This document shows, piece by piece, positions 1 through 11,053 of a DNA stretch of 64,000 nt. The position numbers and the translations under genes were made by a program. The notes beneath the pieces were generated by a model. It saw only the letters and a program-made list of their open reading frames with translations, did no database searches and was not told the DNA's origin. How positions within the stretch are numbered: position 1 is the first letter of the stretch; each line of letters begins with the position of its first letter. Source of the DNA: Callaeas wilsoni (Eukaryota; Chordata; Aves; Passeriformes; Callaeidae); contig VWPU01002875.1 of NCBI GenBank assembly GCA_013398955.1, positions 98,721 to 162,720 on the forward strand, in the 5' to 3' direction.

Positions 1-707
1 TGAACACTGGGAGGAAGGGTTTGCTGGGGGTGTGCACAGTGTTTCAGTCCCGCTCAGTCCATGGTCTTTGGCGTGGGACAAAGATGGGTCTCACTGAGTA
101 ACTACAGCAGGTGAAGAGGAAAATCATTATTGTCCAGTAGCTGTGCTCCTTCTCTATTGAGAGGTGCTGATTTCAGCTGCTCGCTCTGGCTGTCTGCTTT
201 TGCCCGCTTCTGAAAAACCATGGTGTTACAATGGGGAAGGAACCCTTGTCTCTCTGGGCTGTGCTTGCTGCGACCACACAGCCAAGAAAACATCTGAGAA
301 GAGCTCTTTGTGATGGGCACCACCTGCCCCCTCCATACAGCCAGCATCGAGCTCTGTACCTGAAAACATACAGTTCAAAACTCTGAGTGGTTCCTCAAAG
401 CTCATCATTGGTTTTTAGACTTCTTTTAAAAAGCATTTTATCAGTTCTTTGCAACCTTGCTGGCCTGAAGCAGCAGTGTGTACCCATACTTGCCTGGCCA
501 CATGACCACAATTAGCATTCATAAGAGTAGCTGGGATTTTTAGGGACGATTTATTTTTTGTTCTGTACCCTCAGAAAATACATATTGCTCTTCACTTGGG
601 TTCACGCATTTACAGGGTGGGATGAAAGACCCTAAGTCACTTCAGCAACAGCCTCTGCTGTCCCGGTTTGAAGAAACACCTGTAGATAAATCAATGCTGC
701 CCTTGAT

Positions 708-757
708 TAAAAAAAAAAAAAACCAAAAACCAACAACAACAACAACAACAACAACAA
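708..757. repeat. A-run followed by (CAA)n microsatellite
   Basis: A run of about a dozen A is followed by an AACC spacer and then about eight CAA units (731-756). It looks like an expanded A-rich tail. No retroelement body was recognised next to it. Confidence 0.7.
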
Positions 758-2084
758 AAACCATGGAACATGATGTAAATGTATATTTATTGAAAGTCTA
801 AATAAAATCTTTCCTCTAAAACACACAGCTCAGCAGAGCCAAAGAGCAAAGGGCCACAGAAGAACACATCCCAAACCTGGTGACTACCTCTAGCCCAGCT
901 GTAAGCTTGCTGTGAGTGTTTGAGAATGAGGGGTGCGCAGTGTCACCCTGCCAATTCCCACCCTGCCAGCCCTCATCTGCTCACCCTTCACTGCAAGGAA
1001 AAGCCAGCTCTCTGCTTTTCTCTAATACTCCGGTAAAAGCCTTTCCTCGGGAAACTTGCAGTTTTTATGTTCAGTGGCCTCTTGTGCTATTTGGCAGATG
1101 AGTTTTGAAAGAGCAGAGCCAGACAACATTGTGGTGCTCAGCAAGGGCTGGGTGTGAGCATCCCAAAATACTGTATTCTCCCGGATGTAGAGTCAGAGAC
1201 ACAGCACAAAAATGCCAGGTGCTTTAGCAGCAGCTGTGCAAGGAGATAATGTTGGTTTATAAATGTAAGCCATTTATACCTGAACTAGCCAGTTTTATAC
1301 CTGACATCGCCATTCAGGCAGGGCTTCCCGGGACCTCGGGGAAGCAATGGGACAAGAGGGCAGCAGTGCCCTCACCAGCATCAGGCAGAGCTGGGCTTCA
1401 TTCAAGAGGCGCAAAACATTCCCAGCAACAGGCTTTTTATTCCACCAGGTGGTGCCCAGTCCTTGCTTAAGGATGTGGCTTAATCGTTTGGACAAGGGTG
1501 TGGTCAGGATTGAGGGTGGAGGTGCCTGGGCAACTACGCCGGGGCTGCAAACTCCTTAGTTACAACCCTGCCAGAGGCGAAACCCCAAAATCACCCTCTT
1601 CATTTCCCAGGCTGTCATGCCAAGCCCTAGATCGCCAGAACATTGCCATAGTCCATCAGTCTGGGGATGTGATGTGCCGTGGCAATTCTAGCGGCAAGTC
1701 ACCGAGCCCAGATGGGCAGCAGCTCTGCAGCATCTTTTAGTCTGAGCCAGATGGGCCAGCACAGGAGGTCCATGAGCCTCTGGGGGTCTTCTGCATGCTG
1801 CCCCGAGCCTAGGAAGCTTCAGGGAAATCCCTGCCACAGGCTGCCTAAATCTCCATGTCCCTGCAGCACTGAGACCAAGCTATGTAGAGCAGCTTCACCA
1901 GAGACACCAGGGCCTGATGCCCTGGTGAGGGCATACTGGACACATGCAATTTTTGTCCTTTTCTGCTGGAGAACATGAACAGTAGCAAAGCAGAGTCCTG
2001 AGTGCTGGTGGTAGCTGATAGCACCAGTGAGACACACAGTGTCCTGGTGTTCCAGCATGAATCAACCATGTATGATCCCTATGT

Positions 2085-2260
2085 ACCAAGTTGCCGCAAG
2101 ACGCTGTGAACGTTCCATCTCTGGAAGTGTTCAAGGCCAGGCTGGATGGGGCTTTGAGCAACCTGGTCTACTGCATGGCATCCCTGCCCATGTCAGGGGA
2201 GTTGGAACTAGATGATCTTTATGGTCCCTTCCAACCCAGACCATCCTGTGATTCTATGTC
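2085..2260 (+). mobile_element. CR1 LINE 3' fragment
   Basis: The sequence matches the well-known 3' end of avian CR1. It has a block reading CATCTCTGGAAGTGTTCAAG, then GGCTGGATGGGGCTTTGAGC, then GGTCCCTTCCAACCCAGACC, and ends in the terminal GATTCTATG-type repeat. It is 5'-truncated, as most CR1 copies are, and has no coding capacity. Confidence 0.85.
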
Positions 2261-3021
2261 CTGTAACAGGATCTGCCACTTCCCTGCGTGCAGGTGTGCA
2301 GAGGGCAGGGAAGCAGGCACTCTGTGGGTACTTCGCTGACATCCTGGCTGCTCCTGGCTGCTCCCACTTGCTCTCTGCATGGGCACAGCACTGGTGGTGA
2401 GTCCCCTCAGCACATGCTTGAGGCAGCACCTCTCCCCTTGAGGCTTGGTTCCTCTCTCACTGTGCCGTTCACTCTGGCGCACTGCTGAACACGCCTGTTT
2501 TAGCAGCTTCTCAGATAGAAAAAGCAACCTGCAATTGCATAAACAGTGATTAACTCTGAGCACCACTGATGGCATGGCTCCACTGTGTCAAAGCCCAGTC
2601 TGGCCTGCGTGCGGGGGCCAGCAGCAGGAATGGCAGTGGCGCAGCCAGGGTGTTATGGTGCTCCTCCAGGACAGCGTGGCCAGGAAATGTACCATCAGGA
2701 GGGCATGATGGGGGCTTCTCGCTGGGGGAGGTGGATGAGCCAAGGGGGAGGATGCTCTGTGGGCCTTCCCAGCAAGCCCAGGGAGGCCAGTGGCCCTAGG
2801 CAGCATCTAGTAGGGTTTGATACCCCAAGGGAGGAATGTATGGGGCTTGTTGGCCAAATTGCAGCACCACAGGGGATGGCAGGGCCAGGGATGTGCTGGG
2901 GCCAAAAATCCCCTTTTGCCCAGGGACCAGCCTATCCCCAGCACACTGCTTGTGGCAGAGTGACTGCCTCAAGTCCCATTGCAAACACCAGAGTCAGCAG
3001 ATTCTCAGGTACAGAAATGCC

Positions 3022-3027
3022 TTTATT
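3022..3027 (-). other. MEPE polyadenylation signal
   Basis: AATAAA on the minus strand, about 375 nt past the MEPE stop codon. It is the nearest canonical signal and gives a plausible short 3' UTR. Confidence 0.6.
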
Positions 3028-3401
3028 TCTCCAGTAGGCTGGAAGTGAGATCACAAGGACAGAGGCTTTTTGTCATTGCTTCTTTACTTGCTTTGCATCA
3101 GTGCACAAACACCGCTACCCTATGCCGTGTAGCATGGCTGCTGTTCCCTGGCTGTCTAGCACAGCACACCCGTGCATCCCTTCTGCTGTGCCATGTGCAA
3201 CTTCCCCCAAACTAACAGCAGATTGCATGAACCAGTGATTTTTGGCTTCTGGGCTTTGAAGCATGGTGTGCCCCTTAGCAACCTGCCTCTCACCCAGGCA
3301 AGAGCAGAGCCCGCAGCGAGGATGTCAAGGGGGGGAAATGCAGCATGTGGGATCCCCCAACTCCACTGCTGGAGCCTGCCGGGGTGGATACCAACCGTGC
3401 C

Positions 3402-5345
3402 TCAGAGGGACCCCTGGATCCAGCGGCCTTGGGGGTACCCTGGGGATCCCCACCCTGAGGGCTGCAGTCCCGTCTGTCCGCTCTCACTGTGGCTGCCCCG
3501 GCCCCCCTCGGAGGACTGGCTGCTGTCGGCGCTCCTGAGGCCGGGGTAGGGGCCGTTGGGGCCGCCGCCCGCCCCGCCGAGGGTGTAAAAGGCCCGCTCG
3601 CGGACGTGGAGCTCGTCAGCACGTTTCACCTGGTCCAGCTGCCTGCTGCGGCCCAGCGTCGCCATCATGCCCGGTGCCCCAATCCCTAGCCTCCTGCCAT
3701 GGTGCCCGGGCAGGCGGCCGCCCCCGGCCCCTGGCACTGCTGCCCCATTCTCACCGCCTCGCCCCCACTCCCGCTCCAGGCCCCTGCCTGCTGTCATGCT
3801 GCCCATGTCGTGCCCTGCCTGTGGAGCAGGGCTGGCCCTTGCTTTGGTGGCATGCCACCTGCCCGCATCATCACCATCATAGCCGCCAACACTTTTCTGG
3901 GGCCTGCTCGACGCCCAGCTGCTGGGTTTCCCACTTGGGGATGGTGCTTTGCCTGTCCTGAGTGTCTTGTCCGGTCCTGCTCCCTCTGGATGGACCCTCA
4001 TCCTTGCCCCAGGCTGTCCCTCCACAGGAGGGGGTCGGGAGGTGGCTGTCCCTGCTTCCCCACTCCCTCCTCTGTCCAGCACAGTGCTCGTGCCTGCCTT
4101 GTGGCTGCCGGCTGTCACTGACGGGGTGGTGGGGCGGATGCTGGCACCCTCAGCTGGGACGGTGACAGTGGCCTCCATGTCATCCCACTGGTGGGGGTTG
4201 GTGGTAGCCACATGGTCTGGCTTCCCCTTGAACCTCTGCCCCTCTTCTCTCACCTCATCATCATCTTTCCCATGGATGCTGGCCACTGTGGGGCTAGTAA
4301 TGTCACTACTAGTGACTGTCCAAGGGACAGGGGTTACTGCTCCTCCATCAACACCGGTGGTGGTGGCACCTTCCTCATCCTTTCCAGTGAGACGGCCATC
4401 CGTGAGGCTGCTGGTGACGCTGTCTGCACGGGCTGGGGTGGCTGTGGTGGCCAGTCTTTCAGGCTGCCTGTGAGCAGGGATGCTGTCATCGTCACCACCA
4501 CTGGGTGCCACAGTGACGTCTAGGCTGGGGAGGGGGCTGCTGGTTCCCACAGAGGGGATGCCATCATCCTTACTACCCACTGTGGCACCAGCCTGGGTGG
4601 TTTCCTGCTCCCCCACATGGATGTTGGCCCTCCCAATGAAGATGTTGACCTCGTCCTCCTTGTCCGGAGAGACCTGGGTGAAGCTGGTGGCCCTGCCTGT
4701 GCTGCCCAGGCTCCCACGGGTGATGGTGACACTGCCTGAGTCGGGGACATAAGCATATTCATCTACACCTGCAGCATCCACTTGGACATCCTCCATCTTC
4801 TCAGTGACAGAGGACAAAGCAGTGCCTCCTGTCCCTGTAGCCTGCTTAACAGCCTCCTGCCCTTGGCCAGAGACAGTGGCCTCCCCTGTCCCTCTGGTAG
4901 TAGCAGCCCTCCCCCTCCCAGTGGTCATGGCTCCCTCCACTGGAACCACCTTGGAGGCACTGTCACCCTTGTCCTCACTTCTGACACTGGATCTGTTCCC
5001 CACCACAACCTCACTGGGGCGTTCACCTTGAGGAAGAATGGGAACACCGCCATCAACTTCCACCACCAAATCCAGATCGCCACTGCCCTCTGAGCTGGAT
5101 GGGGTGGGACCCGTGCCACCTCCATGCGCTCGTATGCCAGTGCCAGGGTGAGGACTGGGACCATCCCTGCCAGTTCCTGGGGTGCTGCGGTTTTCAGGCT
5201 TGAGGACAATCCCATATTCAATTACTTCAGTGCTGCTGTTGTCACTGTGCTCTGAGGCCATCCCAGCGTCTGGTGGCTCCTGCCTGGTATTGTCCTCATC
5301 CAGCCGATGGCTGGGGATGATACTCTGGCGGTCAGCCTCTTCTTT
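3402..5345 (-). CDS. MEPE: MEPE last coding exon
   Basis: 647 codons plus stop TGA, behind the acceptor CTGCACAG at 5346-5353, entering at KEEADRQ. It encodes the whole low-complexity domain in one uninterrupted frame, as expected for a SIBLING gene. The C-terminus is rich in Gly, Ser and Arg, with a short DSSQSSEGG stretch about 45 residues from the end that is only weakly like ASARM. The opposite strand shows several long shadow frames. Confidence 0.93.
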   Translation of the reverse strand, partial: KEEADRQSIIPSHRLDEDNTRQEPPDAGMASEHSDNSSTEVIEYGIVLKPENRSTPGTGRDGPSPHPGTGIRAHGGGTGPTPSSSEGSGDLDLVVEVDGGVPILPQGERPSEVVVGNRSSVRSEDKGDSASKVVPVEGAMTTGRGRAATTRGTGEATVSGQGQEAVKQATGTGGTALSSVTEKMEDVQVDAAGVDEYAYVPDSGSVTITRGSLGSTGRATSFTQVSPDKEDEVNIFIGRANIHVGEQETTQAGATVGSKDDGIPSVGTSSPLPSLDVTVAPSGGDDDSIPAHRQPERLATTATPARADSVTSSLTDGRLTGKDEEGATTTGVDGGAVTPVPWTVTSSDITSPTVASIHGKDDDEVREEGQRFKGKPDHVATTNPHQWDDMEATVTVPAEGASIRPTTPSVTAGSHKAGTSTVLDRGGSGEAGTATSRPPPVEGQPGARMRVHPEGAGPDKTLRTGKAPSPSGKPSSWASSRPQKSVGGYDGDDAGRWHATKARASPAPQAGHDMGSMTAGRGLEREWGRGGENGAAVPGAGGGRLPGHHGRRLGIGAPGMMATLGRSRQLDQVKRADELHVRERAFYTLGGAGGGPNGPYPGLRSADSSQSSEGGRGSHSESGQTGLQPSGWGSPGYPQGRWIQGSL

Positions 5346-7355
5346 CTGTGCAGTACACACAAGGGAGAGGTCAGGGCCAGTCCTGGTGATGGATGGCTGC
5401 TGGGGGCACCGCAGCCAGGCCAGGGTCCCACAGTGTCCCCTGGCCACCTCCTCACCTTTATCTGCGTCTGGTTCCTCCGTGTTGAGAATGAGTAGACATA
5501 TTTGAAAATGTAGAAGCCATGCTTGGCATTGCAGCCTTTCAGAAGTATCTGGTGAGCAAGAAAATGACCAAAACCCGCAATTTTCTTATTAAATGCATTG
5601 GCAGGAGTTTCCCTTTCTGTGCCTGGCACTGCAGTAGGGTCCCACTAGTACCCACTGAGGCCCCAGGAGGTGGTAGAGGGATACATACCCGGTGCTGTCC
5701 CATACAGTTCCCAGCAGCTCTCCCAGGCAACGGCGGTGGCACCTGTGGGCAGCAAAACACAGGCAAGAGCTGAGGCATCAAACACTGCCCCAGCATCCAG
5801 GCAGCTGCCAGTGCCCACTGCTGGCCACTCACCCTGCCCAGTGTTCAGGGAAGGGTGGGAAAACTGCATTGATAAGCCAATAAATTCCCAGGCACTAACT
5901 GGGATGCTGACTTAAAGAGAGCAGTAGTAGGAAAGGCCAAAACCCCATTTCCAGGATCTGAAAAGTATTGTGAATTTTGCTACAGCATGATTGTATTGCA
6001 TGCTATTTTTCATAGGGTATTTTTGGTCTGCAAATAAATTTTCCTGGAGACTGCTGCAGAGTATTTTATCGCAGAGTATTTTTAAATACACAGCACCATT
6101 GCTCACAACAGAATGCTCCAACTTACTGCTTGGATCTGCCTGTGATGGGAGCCTAGAGCTGGTTAACTGGTGGTGTTTCCCAGTGTTTACTGGGCAACTG
6201 AGCAACAACCTCTGTGCCCTCACAGCTGTGTTTCCGTACATGCTTGCAGGCTTCCAGCTCTCCCTGATTATCCTGGCATGTTTTGGGGAGTATTTGCTAG
6301 TGCATCCCTCAGGGTTGGAGGATCTACTGGTGGGAGCATCCTGTGAGCCCCACAAAGCCATTTCAGGCATTGCCTATGTGCCAGAGTGAGAGATGGCCCC
6401 ATGGAGGGGAGTGCTCTGATTTCAGCAAAATTAGTCACTGAAATACCCCAAACCCAGCTGAAGGGGCAGAAACACACCCCAAAGTATTGAATACTCATTG
6501 TTTGTGAACAGTATCAAAGGCCAGATTACAGCTCTAGTTACACAGCATGGTATTAACTCCCTTCTGTGCCCCTATCTGAAAACCAAATCTGCGCTGATTT
6601 ATTGCCTTTCCCTGGGCTGCTTTGCTACAGGCCGAGTTGTGAGACCTTGCTCTGGGGGGTTAAAAGAGACATGGGAGATGCCCATCCCTCAGGGAAGACA
6701 GGGTTTCCCTCTTCCTTACCCTGACAAAAAAACAAGCCTTTTCTAGGAGCAGACTTTCACTCTAGCTGTGTATTTAGTATGCTGAGCAACAGTTATGCAG
6801 GACAAAAATGGCTGCTATTATATTCATCTTCGTTTTCCCTGGTTTTAGTTAAATCTCTGGAAAATAGAGCTGGAAAATAATTGTGGGCACCCCTCTGAAC
6901 GCTGTTACCCATACAGGTAAGACAAGCATCCTTCCCACTCCTCCCTTCCTGTGGCTCAGCTCAGGCTGTTCCCAGGCCAAAAGCACTGAGCAGATCCCAG
7001 GAACCACAGAAATCCAAGGGAAGAGGTATAGGCACCCAGACGGGCACTTCTGCAATGCCCTGGTTGCTAAACTGAAGGGACATGCTCAGCCACCTCAGTG
7101 CTAATATATATTTTTCCTTCTGGGCTCACCTCTGCTGTTCACCTAATGCCCTCCCCAAGCACCAGAAGTGGTGTACGCAACTGTTGGCAACTACAACCCA
7201 TGTTTTCCCACTGCTGAAAGCATGCCAGGATGCATCAGATAGTACACCTCACGCTTCCAGCAGCATGCTGGGAACCCAGGAAAAGCCATACTCACAGGTG
7301 TGGCGAGGGCTGTGCTGAGCAGGCACAGGCACAGGCAGACGAGAGTTGTTTGCAT
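3402..7355 (-). CDS. MEPE: Matrix extracellular phosphoglycoprotein / ovocleidin-116
   Basis: Secreted SIBLING-family phosphoglycoprotein. In birds it is ovocleidin-116, a major eggshell matrix protein that is also made by bone cells. Four coding exons (7296-7355, 5689-5742, 5456-5548, 3402-5345) join in phase 0 to give about 716 residues, close to the size I remember for chicken OC-116. Residues 1-18 are a signal peptide. The next stretch carries GNC and the conserved segment ILLKGCNAKHGFYIFKYVYS, with an NQT glycosylation site near residue 64. The rest is a low-complexity Gly/Thr/Ser/Asp/Glu-rich domain with further N-glycosylation sites (NSS, NRS) and S-x-E kinase motifs. I see no RGD and no clear mammal-type C-terminal ASARM peptide. 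The identification rests on family memory of the N-terminal half plus synteny next to IBSP and DMP1; the C-terminal domain alone would not identify it. Confidence 0.93.
5456..5548 (-). CDS. MEPE: MEPE coding exon, conserved KGC...FKY segment
   Basis: 31 codons between an ACCAG acceptor and a GTGAGG donor, phase 0 on both sides. It encodes the best conserved part of avian OC-116, including a cysteine and an NQT sequon near residue 64. Confidence 0.92.
5689..5742 (-). CDS. MEPE: MEPE small coding exon
   Basis: 18 codons (VPPPLPGRAAGNCMGQHR) between acceptor CCCACAG and donor GTATGT, phase 0. The GNC...GQH pattern matches the start of mature OC-116. Confidence 0.9.
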
Positions 7356-7367
7356 CTTGGGTTGCTC
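7296..7367 (-). CDS. MEPE: MEPE exon 2, signal peptide
   Basis: After an acceptor ending CCTCCAG come 12 nt of 5' UTR, then ATG at 7355 and 20 codons. The first 18 are a hydrophobic Leu/Cys-rich signal peptide (MQTTLVCLCLCLLSTALA). The donor is GTGAGT. The coding part is 7296-7355. Confidence 0.92.
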
Positions 7368-8081
7368 CTGGAGGCACAAAGTGAAGCATTGCTGCAGTTT
7401 GGCTTCCTGGGGCTTGTGGTCCTCAACAGCCCTGGTTAGCAGCAACCTAAAAGCTCCTTCTATCACAAAGCTCCCATGGCAGTAGGGTTTTCCAGCGACC
7501 CCAGCTTTTCCCAGGCTTTGACATGGCCCTTGGCATTGTCTTGCCTCTGCATTCCTCGCAGCAAGGGCAGTGCTCTCACCATGTGCTTAGGACACAGCCA
7601 GCATCTCCGAGTGGGTGCTCTGACACCAGCTATTAAAATTTCCCAGCTCCGTCTGTCAAAATAGCTTGGGTGGATATTTGCAATAAATGATCCCCCAAAG
7701 TTGCTGCAAGCTAAGCTGTTCATAAATCCAAATTAAGAAAGTGGCAGGCTTTCACAGCACTGATAAATGGCAGGAGGCAATAGCTCCGTTGGCCAGTAAT
7801 TCTCATTTCACTCAACCACCCTGGCTTGGGCTTGCAGGTCCATCCCAGAGACTATTTTCAGCCATACCAGAATTGCTACAGGAAACACTGGAAGGAAACT
7901 CATGCACAAGGATCAGCAGTACAGAGCAATATAAGCTCAAGAGATGTGCACAGCCAAGGATCGGGATGTCCTCATCCCCACTGTGGCTTGCCCAGTGTGG
8001 AAGCAGGAGAATCCCTGCTCAGAGACAGCAGAGCTGAAAGGCTAGGGAGAGACAGGGCAGGAGGCTAGGTAAGAAGATTAC

Positions 8082-8175
8082 CTTTTCCTGTCGAAGGTGG
8101 GTCCCAGTGGCAGACCGTGGAGCCTGTGCCCACTTTGCTGAAATTTAAAGTTGGCCCCGGGTACGCAGAGCCAAT
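8082..8175 (-). promoter_or_regulatory. MEPE: Probable MEPE promoter and non-coding exon 1
   Basis: On the minus strand a reverse-orientation CCAAT box (8171-8175) is followed by a TATA-like TTTAAA (8144-8149). About 25-30 nt further on a transcription start would fall near 8118. A short exon could run to 8082, where AAAAG meets GTAATC. Spacing is good, but the start site and donor are inferred. Confidence 0.5.
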
Positions 8176-8179
8176 CAGC

Positions 8180-10260
8180 TCCTGCCCAGGGACATTTGTC
8201 AGCTCTGGCAGCACCCGCAGATAACGAGGGGGAGTAATTTCCAGCTAAAATTGTGTTTGTGGTGAAAGACAGCTATCAAATGTTCCACCTGGTTGGATAA
8301 ACAGAAAGCACAGTTTATAAATATCTGTTCTGAAGGCAAAATTGCTCAATGATTAGTGCAGATCTTCGTGTGGCACATGTCCAGCTTGGTTATTGATAAG
8401 GGACTGTGCAGTGGGTCTTGGCTTGCTCAGTGTGATCCACATTGAATCACATGCAGGGCTGCAGAAAGGAAAGGGCAATATCCAGAGCCAGGCCTGGTCC
8501 CGGTGCTTTGGTACAGAAGGGCAGCGTTGGCCAAGCTGAGAGCCACCACCATGCTGTGTCTTCTGACACTTGCTTTTTGGGTTTCAATCTCAACCCCTCT
8601 GCACTAAACCTGTAAAAGTACAAAATAGAAGAGTGGTAAAAAAGAAAAAATATATCTATTTTTCCATGCACTTCTTGCACAGGTCCCTTTGAGCCCAACT
8701 TCATTACAAAGAAGTGCTGCAAGGGTGTGCATGATGTACAAACCCTCCTCCTCCCCACTTCTACTTTTGTTGGCATTGCTGGTCACCTATGCCCTTGCCA
8801 AGAAGGGTTCTCACTGCTGTGGCCAGCCTGGCTCAGGCACTCTCTGTGGTGGTGGTGACAGCAGCTCCCATTCCACTCCCCACTCTGCCCTAACCCAAAC
8901 CCTGGGAGCTGGCACGACTGCCACATTATCACCAGAAATGCTTAAACCATCAGCATGCAGCCTCAAACAGAAGCAAGTCCTGGAGCCAGCAGGAAACTTA
9001 TCCTTGCCAACCGGCCAGGGAGCAGCAGTTGAGTGCTGCCCCACAGGGAAGCAAGCCCATGTGCCTTGGCTCCCAGAAGAGAGCTTTTGCCAGGCACCTG
9101 GGGGGCTGACGCATACGGGACTGGGCTATGTCCCCTGTGGGAGCAGGACCGGGCCTCTGGCAGCACCTGAGCCCTTTGTCCATGCCGGTTCCCTGACGTC
9201 TGTGGGCACCCCCTGGGGATGTGGATGATGGAACTCTCATGTCCCCACACTAGCCATGAGCGCATGCAGGGCTCCCCAGTGCTGCCATAGGGATTTGTCC
9301 CCAGGGGTGCCCACGCTGCAGACAGCACCTCCTTGCCTCCCCAGAAGCTGCAGCCTGGCTTTGGCACACAGAAGCAGTTTTGTACAATGGCCAGCAACTT
9401 GCTGCTGTGGGAATAGACTAGTTCTGCATTTGGTCCTGCATCAGCAGCTGAACTCAGGTTTCCTTCCCAGGAGTGCAAGAGCAGCACGGTACCTGTCATA
9501 AACTGTGCATGAGGACCATCACTATTCCCAAATTGTGGCATCTGCCTGGAACTCAGTGGGATTTGTTCCATCACTATCCTTAAGTCAGATCTCCAGGTGG
9601 CCAGGGACACACTCCTGTTGAGAAGTGACCCTGAGCAGGAATCCTGAGGACTCCCAGCCAGGCATCCCCATCTCTGATGCAGGAGGGGAATGGATGCAAC
9701 ACTGTCACAGTGACAATCTTATCTTGCCCTGGGAATGAGGCTGTGTGACAGGGACATTTTGGGCTGCGGTACTGGTGTTCAAGACACACATCCAAGTTGC
9801 CTAGCCTTGTACCCACATGCCTGGTGCAGGGATGAAGAAGCAAAGCCCTCATTATAGAGGTGTGCATCTACAGCTAGTAATGCACAGGAAGAGAAATTAG
9901 TGGTTTTACCCTTATTAGCATTGCCTGGTGTGTGGTCAGACCATGGGAGGCACATTACCAAGGAATGGAAGATGTGGTAAAGTTATCACTGCTCACATGT
10001 TGGAAAGTCACATCAACTTTACATAAAACATGGCTGTAATCCCACAGCAGTGTCCCTAAGAGCGCCCTTTCATTTTTCAGAGGGGACTCTACAGAGGCTT
10101 TCCAAGTTAGCCTTGCTGTTCCTCCCTCCTTTCATGTACATCTGAGCTGGAATACCAAGGTTCAGCCCTAAGCATCAGGGGCAACTGTAGCCCCTCAGCC
10201 TCTCACCAAGTGCTGTGCTGCCCGACTGACCCCAGCAAATTTGGCAGTAAACCTTTTGTC
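8180..10260. other. Intergenic MEPE-IBSP
   Basis: No supported gene. Two overlapping open frames occur, 179 codons on plus (8689-9228) and 215 codons on minus (8963-9610). Neither resembles a family I know. They share sequence and are more likely chance frames in GC-rich DNA. Confidence 0.5.
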
Positions 10261-10283
10261 ACCAACAAGCTCAGTTCAGTTGC

Positions 10284-10289
10284 TTTATT
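10284..10289 (-). other. IBSP polyadenylation signal
   Basis: AATAAA on the minus strand, about 180 nt after the IBSP stop. An 18-nt A-run on plus (10316-10333) sits inside the short 3' UTR. Confidence 0.65.
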
Positions 10290-10468
10290 TCATTTCATTT
10301 GTCTTTGCAAGATACAAAAAAAAAAAAAAAAAGCCTGGGAAGGAGCCAGTGTGCATGGCAAGCTGCCTGGTGTCCCCTCTGATGTGCAGTGGCTTCAGAC
10401 AGCCTTTGGATGCACCTTCCTGAGTGGCTGGGGCAGGCAGAGACAGCACTAGGGCTGTCCCCCTCTGC

Positions 10469-11053
10469 TCACTGGCTGTAGTAGTAATCCTGGCCATACA
10501 CATCATATCCATGCCCTTTGTAGTAGCCGTACTCATCCTCGTAGGCCCGGTAGCTGTCCCCACGTGCGTACTCATCCTGTTCCTCGTACCCGCCCTCGGT
10601 GGTGCCCTCATCCCCCCGGCCATGGTCCCTGGCTGTCACATCGTACTCCCACAGCTCCCCAGCTGTGGTGGCATCTGTGGTGGCACCTGTGGGTCCCCCA
10701 TCATTCATAGTGGTCACCTGGGTCAGACCCTCTTCATTGGTGGTGCTTGCGATTGTGGTGGCTTCGGTTTCCTCCTCCTCCTCCTCCTCTTCCTCTTCTT
10801 CTTCTTCTTCCTCCTCCTCTTCCTCCTCTTCCTCAGCTTCACCAGTGCCCTCCTCAGCCACCGCAGTGACATTGCCATGAGGTCCAATACCCTCTGTGGT
10901 ATTGGTACTTGTGCCATTGACACCATTCTTGTTCTCATCTACTTCTTCCTCCTCTTCCTCTTCATTCTCATCGCTGTCTTCATTTTCAGAGTCTTCCCCC
11001 TTGCTGGCAGTCCTCTGCCTGATCCCTTTCAGGGTCCCTTGGCAGCCCTTGCC
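10469..11053 (-). CDS. IBSP: IBSP last coding exon
   Basis: 194 codons plus TGA after acceptor CTCTGCCAG. It encodes the second acidic region, three N-glycosylation sites, the 22-residue polyglutamate, both RGD motifs and the sulphatable Tyr-rich C-terminus. The polyglutamate uses mixed GAG/GAA codons. Confidence 0.96.
   Translation of the reverse strand, partial: GKGCQGTLKGIRQRTASKGEDSENEDSDENEEEEEEEVDENKNGVNGTSTNTTEGIGPHGNVTAVAEEGTGEAEEEEEEEEEEEEEEEEEEEEEETEATTIASTTNEEGLTQVTTMNDGGPTGATTDATTAGELWEYDVTARDHGRGDEGTTEGGYEEQDEYARGDSYRAYEDEYGYYKGHGYDVYGQDYYYSQ

Larger units (their letters stand above)
1..3000. other. Intergenic region left of MEPE
   Basis: No coding exon could be supported here. 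By conserved gene order it lies between MEPE and SPP1, but no SPP1 exon was recognised. It holds an A-run and CAA microsatellite near 708-757 and a CR1 3' end near 2085-2260. Open frames on both strands are short and overlap one another. Confidence 0.6.

Noticed and set aside
3949..4473. 174-codon plus frame and other plus frames across 3.4-5.3 kb
   Set aside because: They are shadows on the opposite strand of the MEPE last exon, which has clear splice sites, frame and homology.
10316..10333. A-run as a possible processed-pseudogene tail
   Set aside because: It lies inside the IBSP 3' UTR region and no retrocopied gene body adjoins it.
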